Below, in pieces: positions 1-12,072 of a stretch of DNA of 64,000 nucleotides. The notes beneath the pieces were generated by a model, which worked only from the letters and a program-made list of their open reading frames with translations, searched no databases and was not told the origin of the DNA. Position numbers and translations under genes: made by a program. The DNA comes from Rapana venosa (taxonomy: Eukaryota; Mollusca; Gastropoda; Neogastropoda; Muricidae), in NCBI GenBank assembly GCA_028751875.1, contig CM054159.1, positions 10,447,826-10,511,825 on the forward strand. Reading direction: 5' to 3'. How positions within the stretch are numbered: the stretch's first letter is position 1; each line of letters starts with the position of its first letter.

Positions 1-834
1 GATGATACTCAACTTCAGTGCAGCGATACTGTTGAAAACTTGCCTTCCCTCTTGACAAATATGTCCTACTGCCTTCAAGACATTCAAAACTGGATGACTC
101 AGAACAAGTTACAACTTAATGCCGATAAAACCGAAGCCATGCTCATAGGGACCCAACATAAACTTTCCTCTATCACAAAAACTTCAATAGAATTCGGCAA
201 TACGTCAGTTCCTTTGTCCAACTCTGTGAAGTATTTAGGAGTAGTTCTTGACAACACACTCTCTATGAAAAAATTCATCACCCAGACCTGCCAGTCTTGC
301 TACTATCAATTACGGCGCGTAAGCGCGATTCGCAAGTATCTGTCCACTGATGCAACTTCCAAGCTTGTCACATCTCTTATTCTTTCACGTTTAGACTACT
401 GTAATTCTCTTTTGGCTGGCCTACCAGCATCATCTATCCACTCTCTTCAACGCATACAAAACTCTGCAGCTCGACTGGTCCTAAGAAAGAAAAAATCTGA
501 ACACATCACTCCTCTTCTGCGATCTCTTCACTGGTTGCCTGTCTCACAAAGACTGCAGTATAAAATCAATACCCTCTGTTTCAAATGTCTCCACAAATCT
601 GCACCCTCTTATCTCTGTAACTGTCTTCACCTGTACACTCCATCCCGTTCCCTTCGTTCAGCCGCAGATACTTTGTGCTTTCGAACACCCAGATTCAAAC
701 AAACCACTGTTGGCCGTCGCTCCTTCTCTGTTTCTGGTCCATCCACCTGGAATGACCTCCCTCTTTCACTTCGTCAAAAGCCTTCACTTGATTCCTTCAA
801 ATCCAGCCTCAAAACACACTTATTTCCTACCTGA
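1..834 (+). pseudogene. CR1/L2-like LINE reverse transcriptase, C-terminal part
   Basis: An open frame enters from the left edge and stops at TGA 832-834. It starts with DDTQL, the second half of the RT catalytic (Y/F)ADD motif, so the fingers and palm lie outside the window. Visible conserved strings are NADKTEAMLIG, SVKYLGVVLD, SRLDYCNSLLAGLP, LHWLPVSQRLQYK and WNDLPLSLR followed by SLDSFKSSLKTHLF, a C-terminus characteristic of CR1/L2-type non-LTR retrotransposons. No stop interrupts the visible part. The clade name is from memory of these motifs; a phylogeny could move it within the CR1/L2/jockey group. Confidence 0.85.
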
Positions 835-895
835 GACTTTCCCCCCACATATCTGTCCCTAATTTTCAACAGCATCTTTCACCGTCTAAGTGTTG

Positions 896-938
<43 letters not shown>

Positions 939-1096
939 TGCGTGCGTGCGTAGTGCGCGCGCATGGATTTCTCATTATGTTTAAGGAGAGTTGCATGCCT
1001 GTAAATGATTGAGTGCAAGCGCTTCGATTTGTTTGTTTTTTACAAGATTCAGCGCTATATAAATTCCATATATTATTATTATTATTATTATTAATT
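835..1096 (+). mobile_element. 3' UTR and tail of the CR1/L2-like LINE
   Basis: The 3' UTR contains a (TG)n run (about 900-958) and ends with GATTCAGCGCTATATAAATT followed by an (ATT)n tail (1071-1094). The same terminal segment recurs at about 21486-21545 and 59985-60050 attached to S3 SINEs, which supports reading it as the segment recognised by the LINE RT. Confidence 0.8.
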
Positions 1097-1330
1097 TGCC
1101 ATGAAATGTAGTCAATATGTCTACAATGACAGTATTTTGCTGAAAATGAGTTATATTCCTAAGGCTTCTGTAAGAGTATGTTTTGGTGCAAAACAAAACA
1201 AATTACCTGTCATTTTTTTTGGCCAAATTACTGGCTCTTATTCTTAAGACCTGGGTGTGATGCTGTGTTTGTGATCCTTTCTCTATCCTCTTTCCTGGTC
1301 TCATTCTGGTTTTTTCTCCCAACAAATCAG

Positions 1331-1338
1331 AGACACAC

Positions 1339-1374
<36 letters not shown>

Positions 1375-1556
1375 ACACACACACACACATACATGGCACC
1401 TGGCACATGCACACATATGTATATGCAAACTCCAATGCACCACACACACTCTCTCTCTCTCGTCAAACACGCACACACATGGCACGTACACACATGTAAT
1501 GATATATGCAAGCACAAATGCACACACACACACACATACACACACACATGTACAGT
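1331..1556. repeat. (CA)n/(CT)n microsatellite cluster
   Basis: Long (CA)n runs (1333-1392 and around 1520-1556) separated by short non-repetitive spacers and a (CT)n run. Open frames here on both strands encode only His-Thr or Cys-Val repeats and are not genes. Confidence 0.9.
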
Positions 1557-2889
1557 AAACAACATTCCAATTAAGCTGTTTGGTCCATTACAGTTGATGG
1601 GATATATAAGCAAACAGCTTACACAAAAAGCATACACCCAAACCAATAAACACAGACATCATATAATGAATGCCGTCTGTCATTGGGATTATGATTTGTT
1701 TTCAGTGACAGTCTAGACAGCTATTTATTTTTATACCATACAGATGCTTTCTTACCTTTCCACTATCTCCACCACCCTCTCCAACTAAAGCCCTTGTCAT
1801 TTCTTTTTCTTAATGGTCGATCATTGGAGATTGATCAATTTGACAGTTGTTTTTTTTAGCGCATTCCGTAAGGTGTTTTTGTGTGTGTTCATAAGTGTTG
1901 TATATTGAATATTGATGGATTTTGTTGTTGTTTTCGGTGAACACACTGATGTGATAACATGTAATAACATTAAATTAATTCATGAGTGGTTCTTGTTTTA
2001 ACAGTTGAAAAAGTTTTTTAAAACATCAAAAACAGTTACAAGTTCAGAAAATCAAGTTTAAAAAACTATGCTGACTTTACCAATATAAATTGTATACCAG
2101 TAAAACTTCCTCATTAAACAGTTGGCGGTCACAAGATGAAGGACTATAATCTGTGTCAGTGTGTGTAAAAAAGAGAAACTTTTGTTCATAAAATCTTTAT
2201 CCATGCTATTAACTTCAATAATTCTTCTCTTCCATCCCTTTACAATGAAACAGGGTGTGTGTATGTGCGCGCACGCACAGGCATACGCAAACACACATGT
2301 GTACACATCAAGAGACTAGACAGACACGCAGAGGCAGAAACTAATTCTTGTATATAATATTTCATACAATACCCACTGACTTCACAATCATTTGTTTAAT
2401 TTAGACATCCACTCTGCTGTACCAAATATAATACATCCTGCCAAAGAAACAATGTCAATGTGAACAAGTCAACACAGGTTACTGCCCTTAGCTGTACTCA
2501 GGAAATTCATCATTTCCGTAGCAGGCAGACACACTTATCATAGCCTTGAGAATAAGTATACATATGTCTGTATTTATAACAGTACAAGGCTGTCCCAGAG
2601 CTTGTCATAGGAAACAATTCAAAACTTTTATCAGATTGGATGGTGTGACACCAGTGTTTTTGCACACACTGAAATACAGCGTGGGTGTGGAAGAGTTCAA
2701 CATCTAGAGAAAGGAAGCGAGACAGAGACAGTCAGGTCATATGGAGACAGAGACAAGGAAGGGCACGGAGATAATGAAGGACACAAAGAAAACATAATAT
2801 AACCGTGCTTTTTCTTGATAAACATATCTTTAAACCACAGGGACACAGACAGGGACAAAGCGACAAATGGATAAGACGTTAGATAAAGA
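1557..2889. other. No recognisable feature
   Basis: AT-rich single-copy-looking DNA with a short (TG)/(CA) patch near 2250-2305. I see no ORF with conserved motifs, no tRNA-like head and no repeat shared with the rest of the window. Confidence 0.6.
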
Positions 2890-3130
2890 CTCTGTGTGTG
2901 TGTGTATGTGTGTGTGTGAGTGTGTGTGTGTGTGTGTGTGTGCGCGTGCGTGCGTGTGTGTGTGCATGCGTGCGTGCGTGTGTGTTGTGTGCATGCGCGC
3001 CTGTGTTAAAGTGTCAGGTAACTGAAGGCAAAATAATGGTGCTCCATAAATAGAAGGCATCAGTCATAATCTGATAATGCTTTTCAATGCACACACACAT
3101 GCATGCACACACACACAGACACACACACAG
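2890..3130. repeat. (TG)n with TGCG variants, then (CA)n
   Basis: (TG)n with interspersed TGCG from about 2890 to 2999, then a shorter (CA)n patch at 3088-3130. The change of strand between the two runs makes them weakly self-complementary. Confidence 0.85.
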
Positions 3131-3267
3131 TGAAAGCTTTTATTTTTCCAAGACAGAGAACTTTAATAATTTATTAGACAGAGACAACTCTCTTAATTTT
3201 TTATATTTTTTAAATTTTCAGACATGGGCAGTAATATTACTAATAATGATAATATTTCTTTTTGTTC

Positions 3268-3400
3268 CTCGGCTAGGCTAGAGCTCCGAGGTTTACGACC
3301 AGTGAAATTTTGTGCACATAATGTGTATGTATACATACATACGACTTTTTGCCTACCATTAAGGTTGCCACAATCCAACTTCAGGAATATAAGAATTTAT
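3268..3400 (-). mobile_element. S4 SINE tail fragment, minus strand
   Basis: Reading on the plus strand the unit runs CTAGAGCTCCGAGGTTTAC, a TGCATAT-like middle, then CCATTAAGGTTGCC and CAACTTCAGG. At least eight related copies occur in the window (13005, 15288, 28273, 32246, 38308, 38748, 39480 minus; 40112 and 54484 plus). The reverse complement aligns with the GTCGGAGTATGGCTGCC element at 15323, so I treat it as the 3' part of a SINE family. This copy lacks a recognisable tRNA head. Confidence 0.65.
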
Positions 3401-3908
3401 TTTACAAGAAAAGTGGTCTGTAAAAAAAAAAAATTTTAAGGTAGAAATTAACATACTTTACACATACAGTGATGTCCCTTTTACTTGAAAGGGGAAGTTT
3501 AAAGAGCTGACTTTTTCGTTTTTGGTTTCAGACTGGAAAATTCATCATACTGGGAAATTTATCAATCTATCCTCTTTTTTTTCTCTTTTTTTTGGGGGGG
3601 GGGAGGCAGTATCACAAGATGTTATAATTGTACAGGGAGAGCAGCGTTGTTGTTTTATTTGTTTGTTTTTGTTCTGACAGGGAAGTTACCATGAATAATT
3701 TATTCTAGACCACAGAGTAAACAATCTTCATTTTTGAGAAAGAGGAAGTTTAGCACTTATTATCCGAAAAGGCGAAAGGTGGGGTTCATCAATTAATGAA
3801 GTCACTCACCAATCATTAAATCTGATTCGACAAGATGATATCCGCCCAGCCTGCACATCACGCGCTGCTGATGTGTGACAAATGACTCATGCTGAATAAC
3901 CTTCACCA

Positions 3909-3911
<3 letters not shown>
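3401..3911. other. No gene; short homopolymers only
   Basis: AT-rich DNA with an A-run (about 3422-3433) and a T8G9 junction near 3589-3603. Nothing else recognisable. Confidence 0.5.
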
Positions 3912-3939
<28 letters not shown>

Positions 3940-4242
3940 TGGCAGATCATATGTATAACACACCAACACAGACACATATATATATATATATATATCTATA
4001 TATAGGGACAAACAGATCGATGGACAGACATGGGACAGACAGACTGACGGACAGACAGATGGATGGATGGACAGACTGACTGTCAAATACACACTCACTC
4101 TTTTTTTTTTACTTACTCAATTTACACTTACTCACACAAACACATGCACACACACACACGCACACGCACCATTTTTTCTGTTTTTGTAAAACACAGAACC
4201 GGTTTATTATTTGACATCCTTCTTCATTTTCTTTAGTCTATG

Positions 4243-4310
<68 letters not shown>
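3912..4310. repeat. Microsatellite cluster: (AC)n, (TA)n, GACA/GATG, (TC)n
   Basis: (AC)n at 3912-3939, (TA)n near 3974-4004, degenerate GACA and GATG tetranucleotides at about 4012-4085, and a clean (TC)n at 4251-4309. The tetranucleotide block is imperfect, suggesting an older array. Confidence 0.85.
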
Positions 4311-4404
4311 CCCACAACCACACCACTACCAGTACCACACACAAAGCAAATGTGTTGCTTATTCAATACATGTAGTGATATAATGTACCATATGGAAAAA
4401 AAAA

Positions 4405-4910
4405 GAACTTACACACACATGCACACACACACATGCATGCATGCACGCACATGCAAGCACACACACACACACACTCTCAAGTTTTTATTGACAGCTGTTG
4501 CAACATTTATTTTTCTTCAAATTACTGTTCTTTTAACTAACTGTTTTCACGAATAAAACTTTCTGCTGCCATATAAAAATCAAATCAGAAAAAAAAAAAA
4601 GCCAACATGCTTACTGGAGTTTGATGAATTTGTTGGATCTCAAAATATTGGTTTACAATGTTTCCTTATGTTTGTGCTAATGAGGTAAGTTATATGTATG
4701 AATGTGTGTGATTGTGTGTGTGTGATCGTGTGTGTGAGCGCGTGTGCATGTGTGTGTGTGAGAGAGAGAGAGGCAGAGACAGAGAGAGACACAGAGAGAG
4801 ATACAGAGAGAAAGAGAGCAAGCACGCATGTATTGTGAGTGGGCATATATGCACACACACATTCATGTATAGTCTGCATGAGCATGCATGTGAGAGAGAG
4901 ATAAACTGTC
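4405..4910. repeat. (CA)n with GCATG, (TG)n, (GA)n patches
   Basis: Short (CA)n interrupted by ATGCATGC (4411-4475), then (TG)n into (GA)n (4703-4820). Open frames across it are low-complexity. Confidence 0.75.
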
Positions 4911-5075
4911 AACAACTGAGCAAGTCAGCATACAATGCAATCCCACAATTTACCTGCACCAATATTTCCCTTACAGGTAAACACAGTTGCTTGTCACTGA
5001 AGGCGTCTCGTATTTTCTGACAGTACTAGAGCTACACCCAACATGACATAACACAGCTTGTTCACGTTTCATCCT

Positions 5076-5640
5076 TGCACGCATCAGCACATACACTCGC
5101 ACTCTATCTGCCTGCACACACACACACATTACATCTGCCTCCCTACAGGTCTACAGCTACTTCACTCTGCCGCCCAGTGGCAACTAGTGCACTGTCAGTG
5201 TCAGACAAAGGGGTGGGGGTGCTCAGGGAAATGAAGGTAACTCTGAGGGGGCAGACATCATAACAATCAGTGCTGCAGGTCCGCTGCCCATTAACTTCCT
5301 CTTCAATTATCCCCTGTCTCTTGCCTGTACCCACATTGATTTTCCTCCCCAGTCTCTCTGATTGCCTGATTGTTACTTTTGTTCCGCACCTTCCACCACT
5401 CTCCCCTCCCCTCCAACTCCCCCCCTGCACTCTCATGTCCATCAGTCCCCTCCTCATAGACCTGTCTGTCAGATAGCCCAGTCTCTGGGTGCTCGTCATT
5501 TCATTGCCAGTTCTTTCGGTAGAGTGCTTTACAAGAGGTTGATTGCCCATTACTGGCATTAATTGTGCATTAACGAAGTGCTGAGGTAGTCTATGGATGT
5601 TAACATTGTCATTTTTGGCTGACACGGTGCAAACAGGCAC
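5076..5640. repeat. Segmental duplication, copy A, first block
   Basis: This block and 6796-7370 share long near-identical stretches: both begin ACGCATCAGCACATA, contain GGGGTGGGGGTGCTCAGGG and GGTCCGCTGCCCATTAAC, and end near TTTTTGGCTGA. The shared order extends into the blocks at 6270 and 7660, so one tandem duplication is the simplest explanation. The open minus-strand frame 5143-5640 (165 aa) has no motif I recognise, and its counterpart in copy B is much shorter, so I do not call it a gene. Confidence 0.75.
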
Positions 5641-6269
5641 TTTGACTTGATATACCTGTGCAAGTTGCTCCTTACTAACTTAATCACATACTCATGAATA
5701 TACAATAATGACTCACGCAGTCACTGACTTCTCCCTAAACTCCTTGAGGAGTCATCATTATTTAATGAAGACACTTTACTGAATTTTTCTGGCAGTGTGC
5801 CATGGGCAAATTGAACAGGTCTGGTAGTCTAACTCGTATATCTTTCTGTGCCTGAGGCTGCATGTAATATTGCATAAGCTGAATAAGTTTGAGTCATTCC
5901 TGCCACCAGCCATGCCACACCTGGCCTTATCTTCTAGGAAAGATGGATGGGGTCGGGTGGGTTTTTTTTAGTGTAACTGTAATATGCGCAAGATGTTACA
6001 CTAGTGTTCACACACATCACCTTGGTTTATAAATACAGTATTTTACTCTCTGACGCAAAGAATTTGCATGGGAGTGGAGACAGAATCAATGTTACCTTAA
6101 GGGAAATATGCTCAACAGGACACCTTAGCACAGAGATTTACATCCATGCTCTCTGGGACAACACGATCACAAGTTCAAAGCTCTAACCACTTCAGTATTC
6201 CATTCCTAACTAAATATAATGCTTTCAACACGACAAGCCATGGGTTTGTAGGGCAAATGCTCTTCCCCA
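5641..6269. other. Spacer within copy A, nothing recognised
   Basis: No shared repeat, tRNA-like box or conserved ORF seen. It has no obvious equivalent in copy B, where the distance between the two homologous blocks is shorter by about 300 bp. Confidence 0.4.
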
Positions 6270-6640
6270 CCCCCTTCCCAGAGCACAGAACTCAGAAGGC
6301 AGAAAACATCTGTAGTGATGAAAAAAATACAAGAGCCAGACACTATCCAAACAATGATGATGCATCACTGCACCACAACAGCAGCAGGAACATCTCCAGG
6401 TTCAGACTGATCTCTCCACACCTCCCCCATCCCACTACATCCCCATTCCTCCTTTTGCCATCTGAGAAGAGAGAGAGAGAAACAGAGAGACAGAGACTGA
6501 GAGAGACAGAGAGAGAGACAGAGAGAGAGAGAGACAGAGAGAAATAGACAGAGACAGAGAGAGAGACAGACAGAGAGAGAGAGAGAGGTGCTACAGCATC
6601 TATGCACTGCTGCATATCATTGAATACAAATCACTATAAT
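6270..6640. repeat. Segmental duplication, copy A, second block with (GA)n
   Basis: Shares with 7660-7925 the order GAGCACAGA, AAGGCA, a run of A, CAAGAGC or CAGGAGCAAGACA, AACAGCAGCRGGAACAT and then a (GA)n tract. The (GA)n here is interrupted by CAGA (about 6464-6590). Confidence 0.6.
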
Positions 6641-6795
6641 AAATCATGCAGACTTCAGTTACATGTTCACACCTACATCAAATTTTACATAATACTGTAA
6701 TCTAAACTAACAACTATTATTTTAGGATCTTACACATTGTCAATACCATGCCATGCACAAAAGAGCATGTCCCCGTTTCATTTTTCCACATATAA

Positions 6796-7370
6796 TATGC
6801 ACGCATCAGCACATAATCCGATTATTTATATTATATATATAATGCATACATCTGCCTTCCTACCTACCTACTTCTACCTCATTCTGCCGCCCATTGGCAA
6901 CTAGTGCACTGTCAGACAAAGGGGTGGGGGTGCTCAGGGAAATGAAGGTAACTCTGAGGGGGCAGACATCATAACAATCAGTGCTGCAGGTCCGCTGCCC
7001 ATTAACTTCCTCTTCAATTATCCCCTGTCTCTTGCCTGTACCCACATTGATTTTCCTCTCCAGTCTCTCTGATTATTACTTTTGTTCAGCATCCGCCAGC
7101 TCCACCCTTCTCCCCCCTCCCACCACCTTCACTATCATTTCCATCAAGTCTCCTCCTGTCATATACACAGACCTGTAAGTCAGAAAGCCCAGTCTCTTGC
7201 CACTAGTCATATTGCTGCCACGGTGCCTGTCTTTTAATACCTGTGCTTACGTATTAATCATGTGCCAGTCTTTTAATACCTGTGCTTGTGTATTAATGAA
7301 GAGCTGAGGTAACTAGTCTGCAAGTTATTATTTTTGGCTGATACAGTTATAGTGCAAACAGACAATAACT
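6796..7370. repeat. Segmental duplication, copy B, first block
   Basis: Counterpart of 5076-5640, same orientation, 1.72 kb downstream. Copy B has lost GTGTCA within the ACTGTCAGTGTCAGAC segment and has a local duplication of GTCTTTTAATACCTGTGCTT near 7225-7290. Divergence is roughly a tenth of positions by eye. Confidence 0.75.
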
Positions 7371-7659
7371 CAATGTACAGTGTGTACTGTAGATCTATAG
7401 ATCTATATTGTTAAAACACATAATAATAAAAAATCAAACCTCTCAACGCTCAATAATTCGAGTCATTTCACAGTGATGATACTGAAAGTTCTGTAAAGCT
7501 CTAAACAAAGGTAGAATATTGAAGTGTGGTGACTATGACTTTATATTATGTAACTTTCAGGGGGTAGTGGGGGGTGAGGGAGGAATAAACAGGAGCAGTA
7601 TTTTTATTTTTCTCTCTCACTTGCTTGCTCGCTCTCTCTCTCTCTTGCTCGCTTTCTCA

Positions 7660-7908
7660 AACTCTCTTTGAGCACAGAAGGCAAAAAAAATATCCCTAGT
7701 AATAAAATAAAAATATCAGGAGCAAGACATTACAGTGAGTGAGACTCCGTACAAATCATACGCATAGCTCTCTGAAACAACAGCAGCGGGAACATATTTC
7801 CTGGTCCAGTCTGAGAGATCTAGAGCTCTAAATCCTCACCCCCACCCTCTTCCCATTTCACCCCTCTTCTATGGCTTTGCCAGCTGGACCTTTGTTACAT
7901 GACAACAC

Positions 7909-7925
<17 letters not shown>
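7660..7925. repeat. Segmental duplication, copy B, second block
   Basis: Counterpart of 6270-6480, more diverged. The order of shared words is kept and it again runs into a (GA)n tract. Confidence 0.5.
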
Positions 7926-7992
<67 letters not shown>

Positions 7993-8073
7993 GAGAGAGT
8001 GAGAGAGAGTGATAGAGAGGAGAGAGAGAGAGAGAGAGAGAGTGTTGTGTGTGTGTGGGTGTGTGTGTGTGTG

Positions 8074-8118
<45 letters not shown>

Positions 8119-8165
8119 TGTGTGCATGCGTGCGAGCCTGCATGCATGCATGTGTGTGTACATGT
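7912..8165. repeat. (GA)n-(GT)n compound microsatellite
   Basis: About 130 bp of (GA)n followed directly by about 100 bp of (GT)n. Overlapping open frames on both strands are artefacts of the dinucleotides. Confidence 0.95.
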
Positions 8166-8669
8166 GTTCACAAGTGAATGTTTGAGTTAACTGTAATGTT
8201 GTCATCTTTGATGTTTTTATATAGTGATATTATCATTAGACTGGAGAAATGAGGATGGGGGTGGTGACTGATAATATGCACAATCCATACAACTACAATA
8301 CTTTTTATCAAATGCCCAAATTCATATCGTAACAACTACTTTTTAAAAATGAATTTTACTATTTTTAGATACAGAAAGTAACTCACTAACTGAACAAAGC
8401 AATGAGATGAACAAAATATAACAAACAAAACCAAAAGTTACTTATAAATCAACTGTAACACTAGTTATCATGATTCATCAACAGTAACAAACAATGAAAA
8501 ATCCCATAGGACTGCACAGTAAATGTGTGTGTGTATGTGAGTGTGTGTCTGTGTGTCTTCACATGTGCACACATTACAACTCTTGTATTACAAGTATGCA
8601 TACACACAGTGATATACATACATACATGTATAACATGTATAGACATATATATAAATTATACATATATAA

Positions 8670-8733
<64 letters not shown>

Positions 8734-9329
8734 TATGGTTTGAATTATATATATATAATTATATTTTTCTTAGTATCAGTTTATAAGAAGTGTTAAAAAG
8801 AACTTTATGGAAGTGCTGCATTTGAATTATACTAAAAACAAATGACAGAAAACTAAAAGATGGCTTAAAATGTGACTATAGACTATAGTATAGACTAGTA
8901 TCTAGACATATACGCTAAAACACTGCCATTGCCTGAGCAAGTATTAGTAGTACAGAGGTATCATTATCAAATTAATTAATGGTTTGAAACTTTTTTTTTT
9001 AATTGTATACACTGACCCATAGTCTTAATGCTATAGCAAATCATACATTCTATACTAAGTAAATTTAATGGGCAGCTACATCAGTGCACAACACACTTTT
9101 CTGGTTAAATGTTATAATTACACCACATTCTGTAAAGCACAAGTGTTACCAGTGGTATTAACTACTATGATGGGGGAATTACACTACAAGTTTGTTCACA
9201 CAATTAGACAGACTCAAAAAGAGAGAGAACTTTGTGGTTTATAAGTTTTCTATTGTTCTGTTTTCTTGAAATTTCAGAAGCATCTGTTTCCCAAGCCCCC
9301 CCCCCCCAACTTTATCACACACATTTTAT
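8166..9329. other. No gene; (TG)n and (TA)n tracts
   Basis: AT-rich sequence with a (TG)n patch (8525-8560) and a long (TA)n tract (about 8645-8757). No ORF with family resemblance, no SINE fragment seen. Confidence 0.6.
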
Positions 9330-9445
9330 ACCATCTGTGCACACACACATACACACACACACACACACACACAGATCATACATATTTGAGGACATATCAA
9401 GTTCTATTTTCGTAGTATAGGTAAGCCAATATCAACTTAAATAAT

Positions 9446-9482
<37 letters not shown>

Positions 9483-9640
9483 TTGTGTATACACACACAG
9501 ATTTTGTGTACACACACACACAGACATCTTTGAGGACATTAATAAATATCAAGTTCCCTTTGCCTTTGGGTAGTATGGATATAGCCAGTATCAAATGTGA
9601 ATAAATTCAGTAATACACACACACATCTAATTTTACAAAC
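9330..9640. repeat. Local tandem duplication with (AC)n
   Basis: Two successive segments, about 9340-9480 and 9490-9625, share CACACACAGA, TTTGAGGACAT, ATATCAAGTTC, GTAGTAT and AATA..ACACACAC in the same order. This is a small tandem duplication of roughly 150 bp grown around (AC)n. Confidence 0.6.
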
Positions 9641-10639
9641 AAAAGTAGGTTTTTATTTCAAATATGTGAAGTGTGAATAAACATCAAGGCAACAATAATA
9701 AACCATATAGGCTAGTACTTCCTTTACCCGGCCTCCATCCCCCCAATAAATCCTCCCGCTTCCTTCCTTCTCAATGATCTTGGTTAGCCTACACACACAC
9801 CCCTGTCTGCAGCCTAGATAGTAGTACACAACGTGTGAAGAGGAGTTGCAGCCAAATGCACCTCCATAAATTTTTCTTCAAACCATTCTACAACTCCTTG
9901 ATATGTCCAACAGAATCTGCATGAAGAGATCATGCTTTAAATTTATAAGACAAATCTGAGTAGGAATGGAAAAACTAGGTGAGATTTTAACAGTTGTACG
10001 CAATTGGGGTAATAACCAGTAACATTCATCAATCGATAAGCACGGACATTTCCATCAATGAACATCTAGACAGCCTCACCTGATCAGACGCACATGCAGT
10101 ATCGTCACCGATGTCTGCAATCACTTCACCAGATGGTCAGCTCCTAATGCATCCACGAAGCTGTCAGCTCAACAAACTAGCCCTACTCGTTCATCAGTGA
10201 TTCATCTCAATCGCTGGAAACCACAATTTATTTATTTCGGAGGCGTGCATCAAAGGGGTCTCTCACCACGAGTAAGAGGCTCAGCCTGTGAATGAACCTT
10301 CGAAACTTGAGCAGACGACTTTGTCAGCACCGTCATCCAGACTTTCAAGTAACCTAACAGGAAAATCAGTCCCTCATTCTCTTCCCAATTAAACATAAGA
10401 CTAAGCGTCTACATTTTCAAACGGCATGACACGCCCAGGTCGCCTACACGCTAAATATTTGGATGTCTCCAAGCGGCACAGTACATCCGGCTACATTGAC
10501 AGTTTCTGGGCAAACGTGCTTGCAAACTTTCGAGGCAGCCGAAGCGCGCTCTCGTGCAACACAGCGTTACTTGTATCTTCAGCGAGAATTAATGCCACAT
10601 GAAATTTTGTACCAAATCCCGCTTTTTTCTGCTGTTGCT
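9641..10639. other. No recognisable feature
   Basis: Mixed-composition DNA without repeats shared in the window. The frame from 10463 runs into (AC)n and has no conserved motif. Confidence 0.5.
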
Positions 10640-10662
10640 GCGCGCGCGCGCGCATGCACGTC

Positions 10663-10694
<32 letters not shown>

Positions 10695-10697
10695 CAC

Positions 10698-10732
<35 letters not shown>
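10640..10732. repeat. (GC)n-(ACGC)n-(AC)n microsatellite
   Basis: GCGCGCGCGC followed by ACGC repeats and then (AC)n. Alternating purine-pyrimidine throughout. Confidence 0.9.
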
Positions 10733-10937
10733 TTATAACATTTAAGTTTGTTAAACCTATTTTTGTGTTTGGTCGTGTTTGTTTTCACAAGATATAGCGT
10801 TTAAAAGTGGGTGTAGTGGATGTATGAACTAAAGTGTGTGTTAGGCCTAAGAAATATCATCAGTGTAGTGTACTTACAGTATGTTACAAGCAAGCCACAG
10901 AGACTCCAGGTTTGGCAGAAACCTTGAAAACCCTACA

Positions 10938-11335
10938 TGGGTAGATCGGTGGTCTAGAGGTAACTCGCCTGCCTAGAAAGCGAAAAGTCTGGGTTCGAAG
11001 TGTGTGGTGGCTCGGTTCCCGTTTAGGCGGGAAACTTTTTCCCTATCCATGAGACCATGAGTACTAGTCTTTCGGATGAGACAATAAACCGCATACTTAG
11101 CGCAAGTAAAAGAACCCACAGCAACAACAGAGTTGTTCCTGGAAAAATTCAGTAGGAAAAAAAGTAAGTCTGGTAAGGAAACAAATACAGTTGCAGACAG
11201 GAAAAGAACACACACAAAAATAATGGGTGGAGCTGTTCTTGCGGCGACACGCCCTACCCGGGTAGAGCAGCCCGAATTTCATGTAGAGAAATCTGCGGTG
11301 ACTTTTTTAAAAAAAAAGGGATACAATACAATCTG
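10938..11335 (+). mobile_element. S2 SINE, plus strand, near full length
   Basis: The tRNA-like head has an A-box-like GGTGGTCTAGAGGTAAC and a B-box-like TGGGTTCGAAG. A central segment reads GTCTTTCGGATGAGAC and ATAAACCG, then GTAAAAGAACCCAC and CAACAACAGAGTTGTTCCTGG. The 3' part has GAGCAGCCCGAATTTC and GAGAAATCTGCGGTGACTT and ends in an A-rich tail. Same order in copies at 14368 and 59244. Relative to those, part of the head-body junction (the GTGGTCTGGGTG segment) is missing here. Confidence 0.85.
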
Positions 11336-11523
11336 GATGGTGGAGGACTCCGGAGACTCCTGGGGTTTAATTATCATTTTCAAAACTGTTTTAAGAACCG
11401 AGTACGCCCTACAGTTTTCCCCCACTACCTACAGGACCAGAGACCACACAGGTAAAAGGATGCTTCAGTTTCAGAATCCACACTCTCCTGTGTGGATCTA
11501 TCATTTTGCCTACCACATTATAG

Positions 11524-11625
11524 TTACACAAACACACACACACACACACACACACACGCACGCACGCACGCACGCACGCACGCACGTACGCGCGCAAAAC
11601 CACACACACACACACACACACAACA
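11524..11625. repeat. (CA)n-(CG CA)n microsatellite
   Basis: (CA)n, then a series of ACGC units, then (CA)n again. Confidence 0.9.
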
Positions 11626-11689
11626 CATCCACAAAACGTCATCCCTGAGATCCCCTCTCCCCTCGATCCCCCTAATACCCAAGGCCCCT

Positions 11690-12072
11690 TCCATCGATCA
11701 TCCAATTTCCCGAGTCCGTTAGTCCCCATCATCCACCCACACGGTCCTTGGGTTCCTACCATCCATCCACAGGGTTCCTGGTTTCGTTTCTACCACCCAT
11801 CCACAGGGTTCCCGGGTTCCCACCATTAATCCGCAGGGTTCCTGGGTTCGTTCCTGCCATCCTTCATCAGGGTTCCAGGGTTCCTATCACCCATCCGAAG
11901 GGTTCCCGGGTTCCCACCATTAATTCACAGGGTTCCTGGGTTCGTTCATGTCATCCTTCTACAGGGTTCCTGGGTTTCTACCACCCAATCCTAAGGGTCC
12001 CTGGGTTCCTACCATCCATCCACAGGGTTTCTGGGTTCGTTTCTACCTCCCATCCACAGGGTCCCTGGGAAA
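11690..12072. repeat. Minisatellite, about 31-34 bp unit, 11 units
   Basis: Units of the type ATCCACAGGGTTCCTGGGTT followed by a variable CGTTTCTACCACC or CCCACCATTA segment. Eleven GGGTT/GGGTC cores can be counted. Units alternate between two length classes. The open frame 11748-12137 is a product of the array and is not considered a gene. Confidence 0.85.

Noticed and set aside
1203..1716. Protein-coding ORFs across (CA)n
   Set aside because: They encode His-Thr or Cys-Val dipeptide repeats on both strands; the same applies to the ORFs at 2830, 7858, 8494, 10463, 13753, 20116, 22875, 47820 and 63489.
5143..5640. 165-aa minus-strand ORF
   Set aside because: The equivalent frame in the duplicated copy (6860-7045) is only 61 aa, and no conserved motif is visible.
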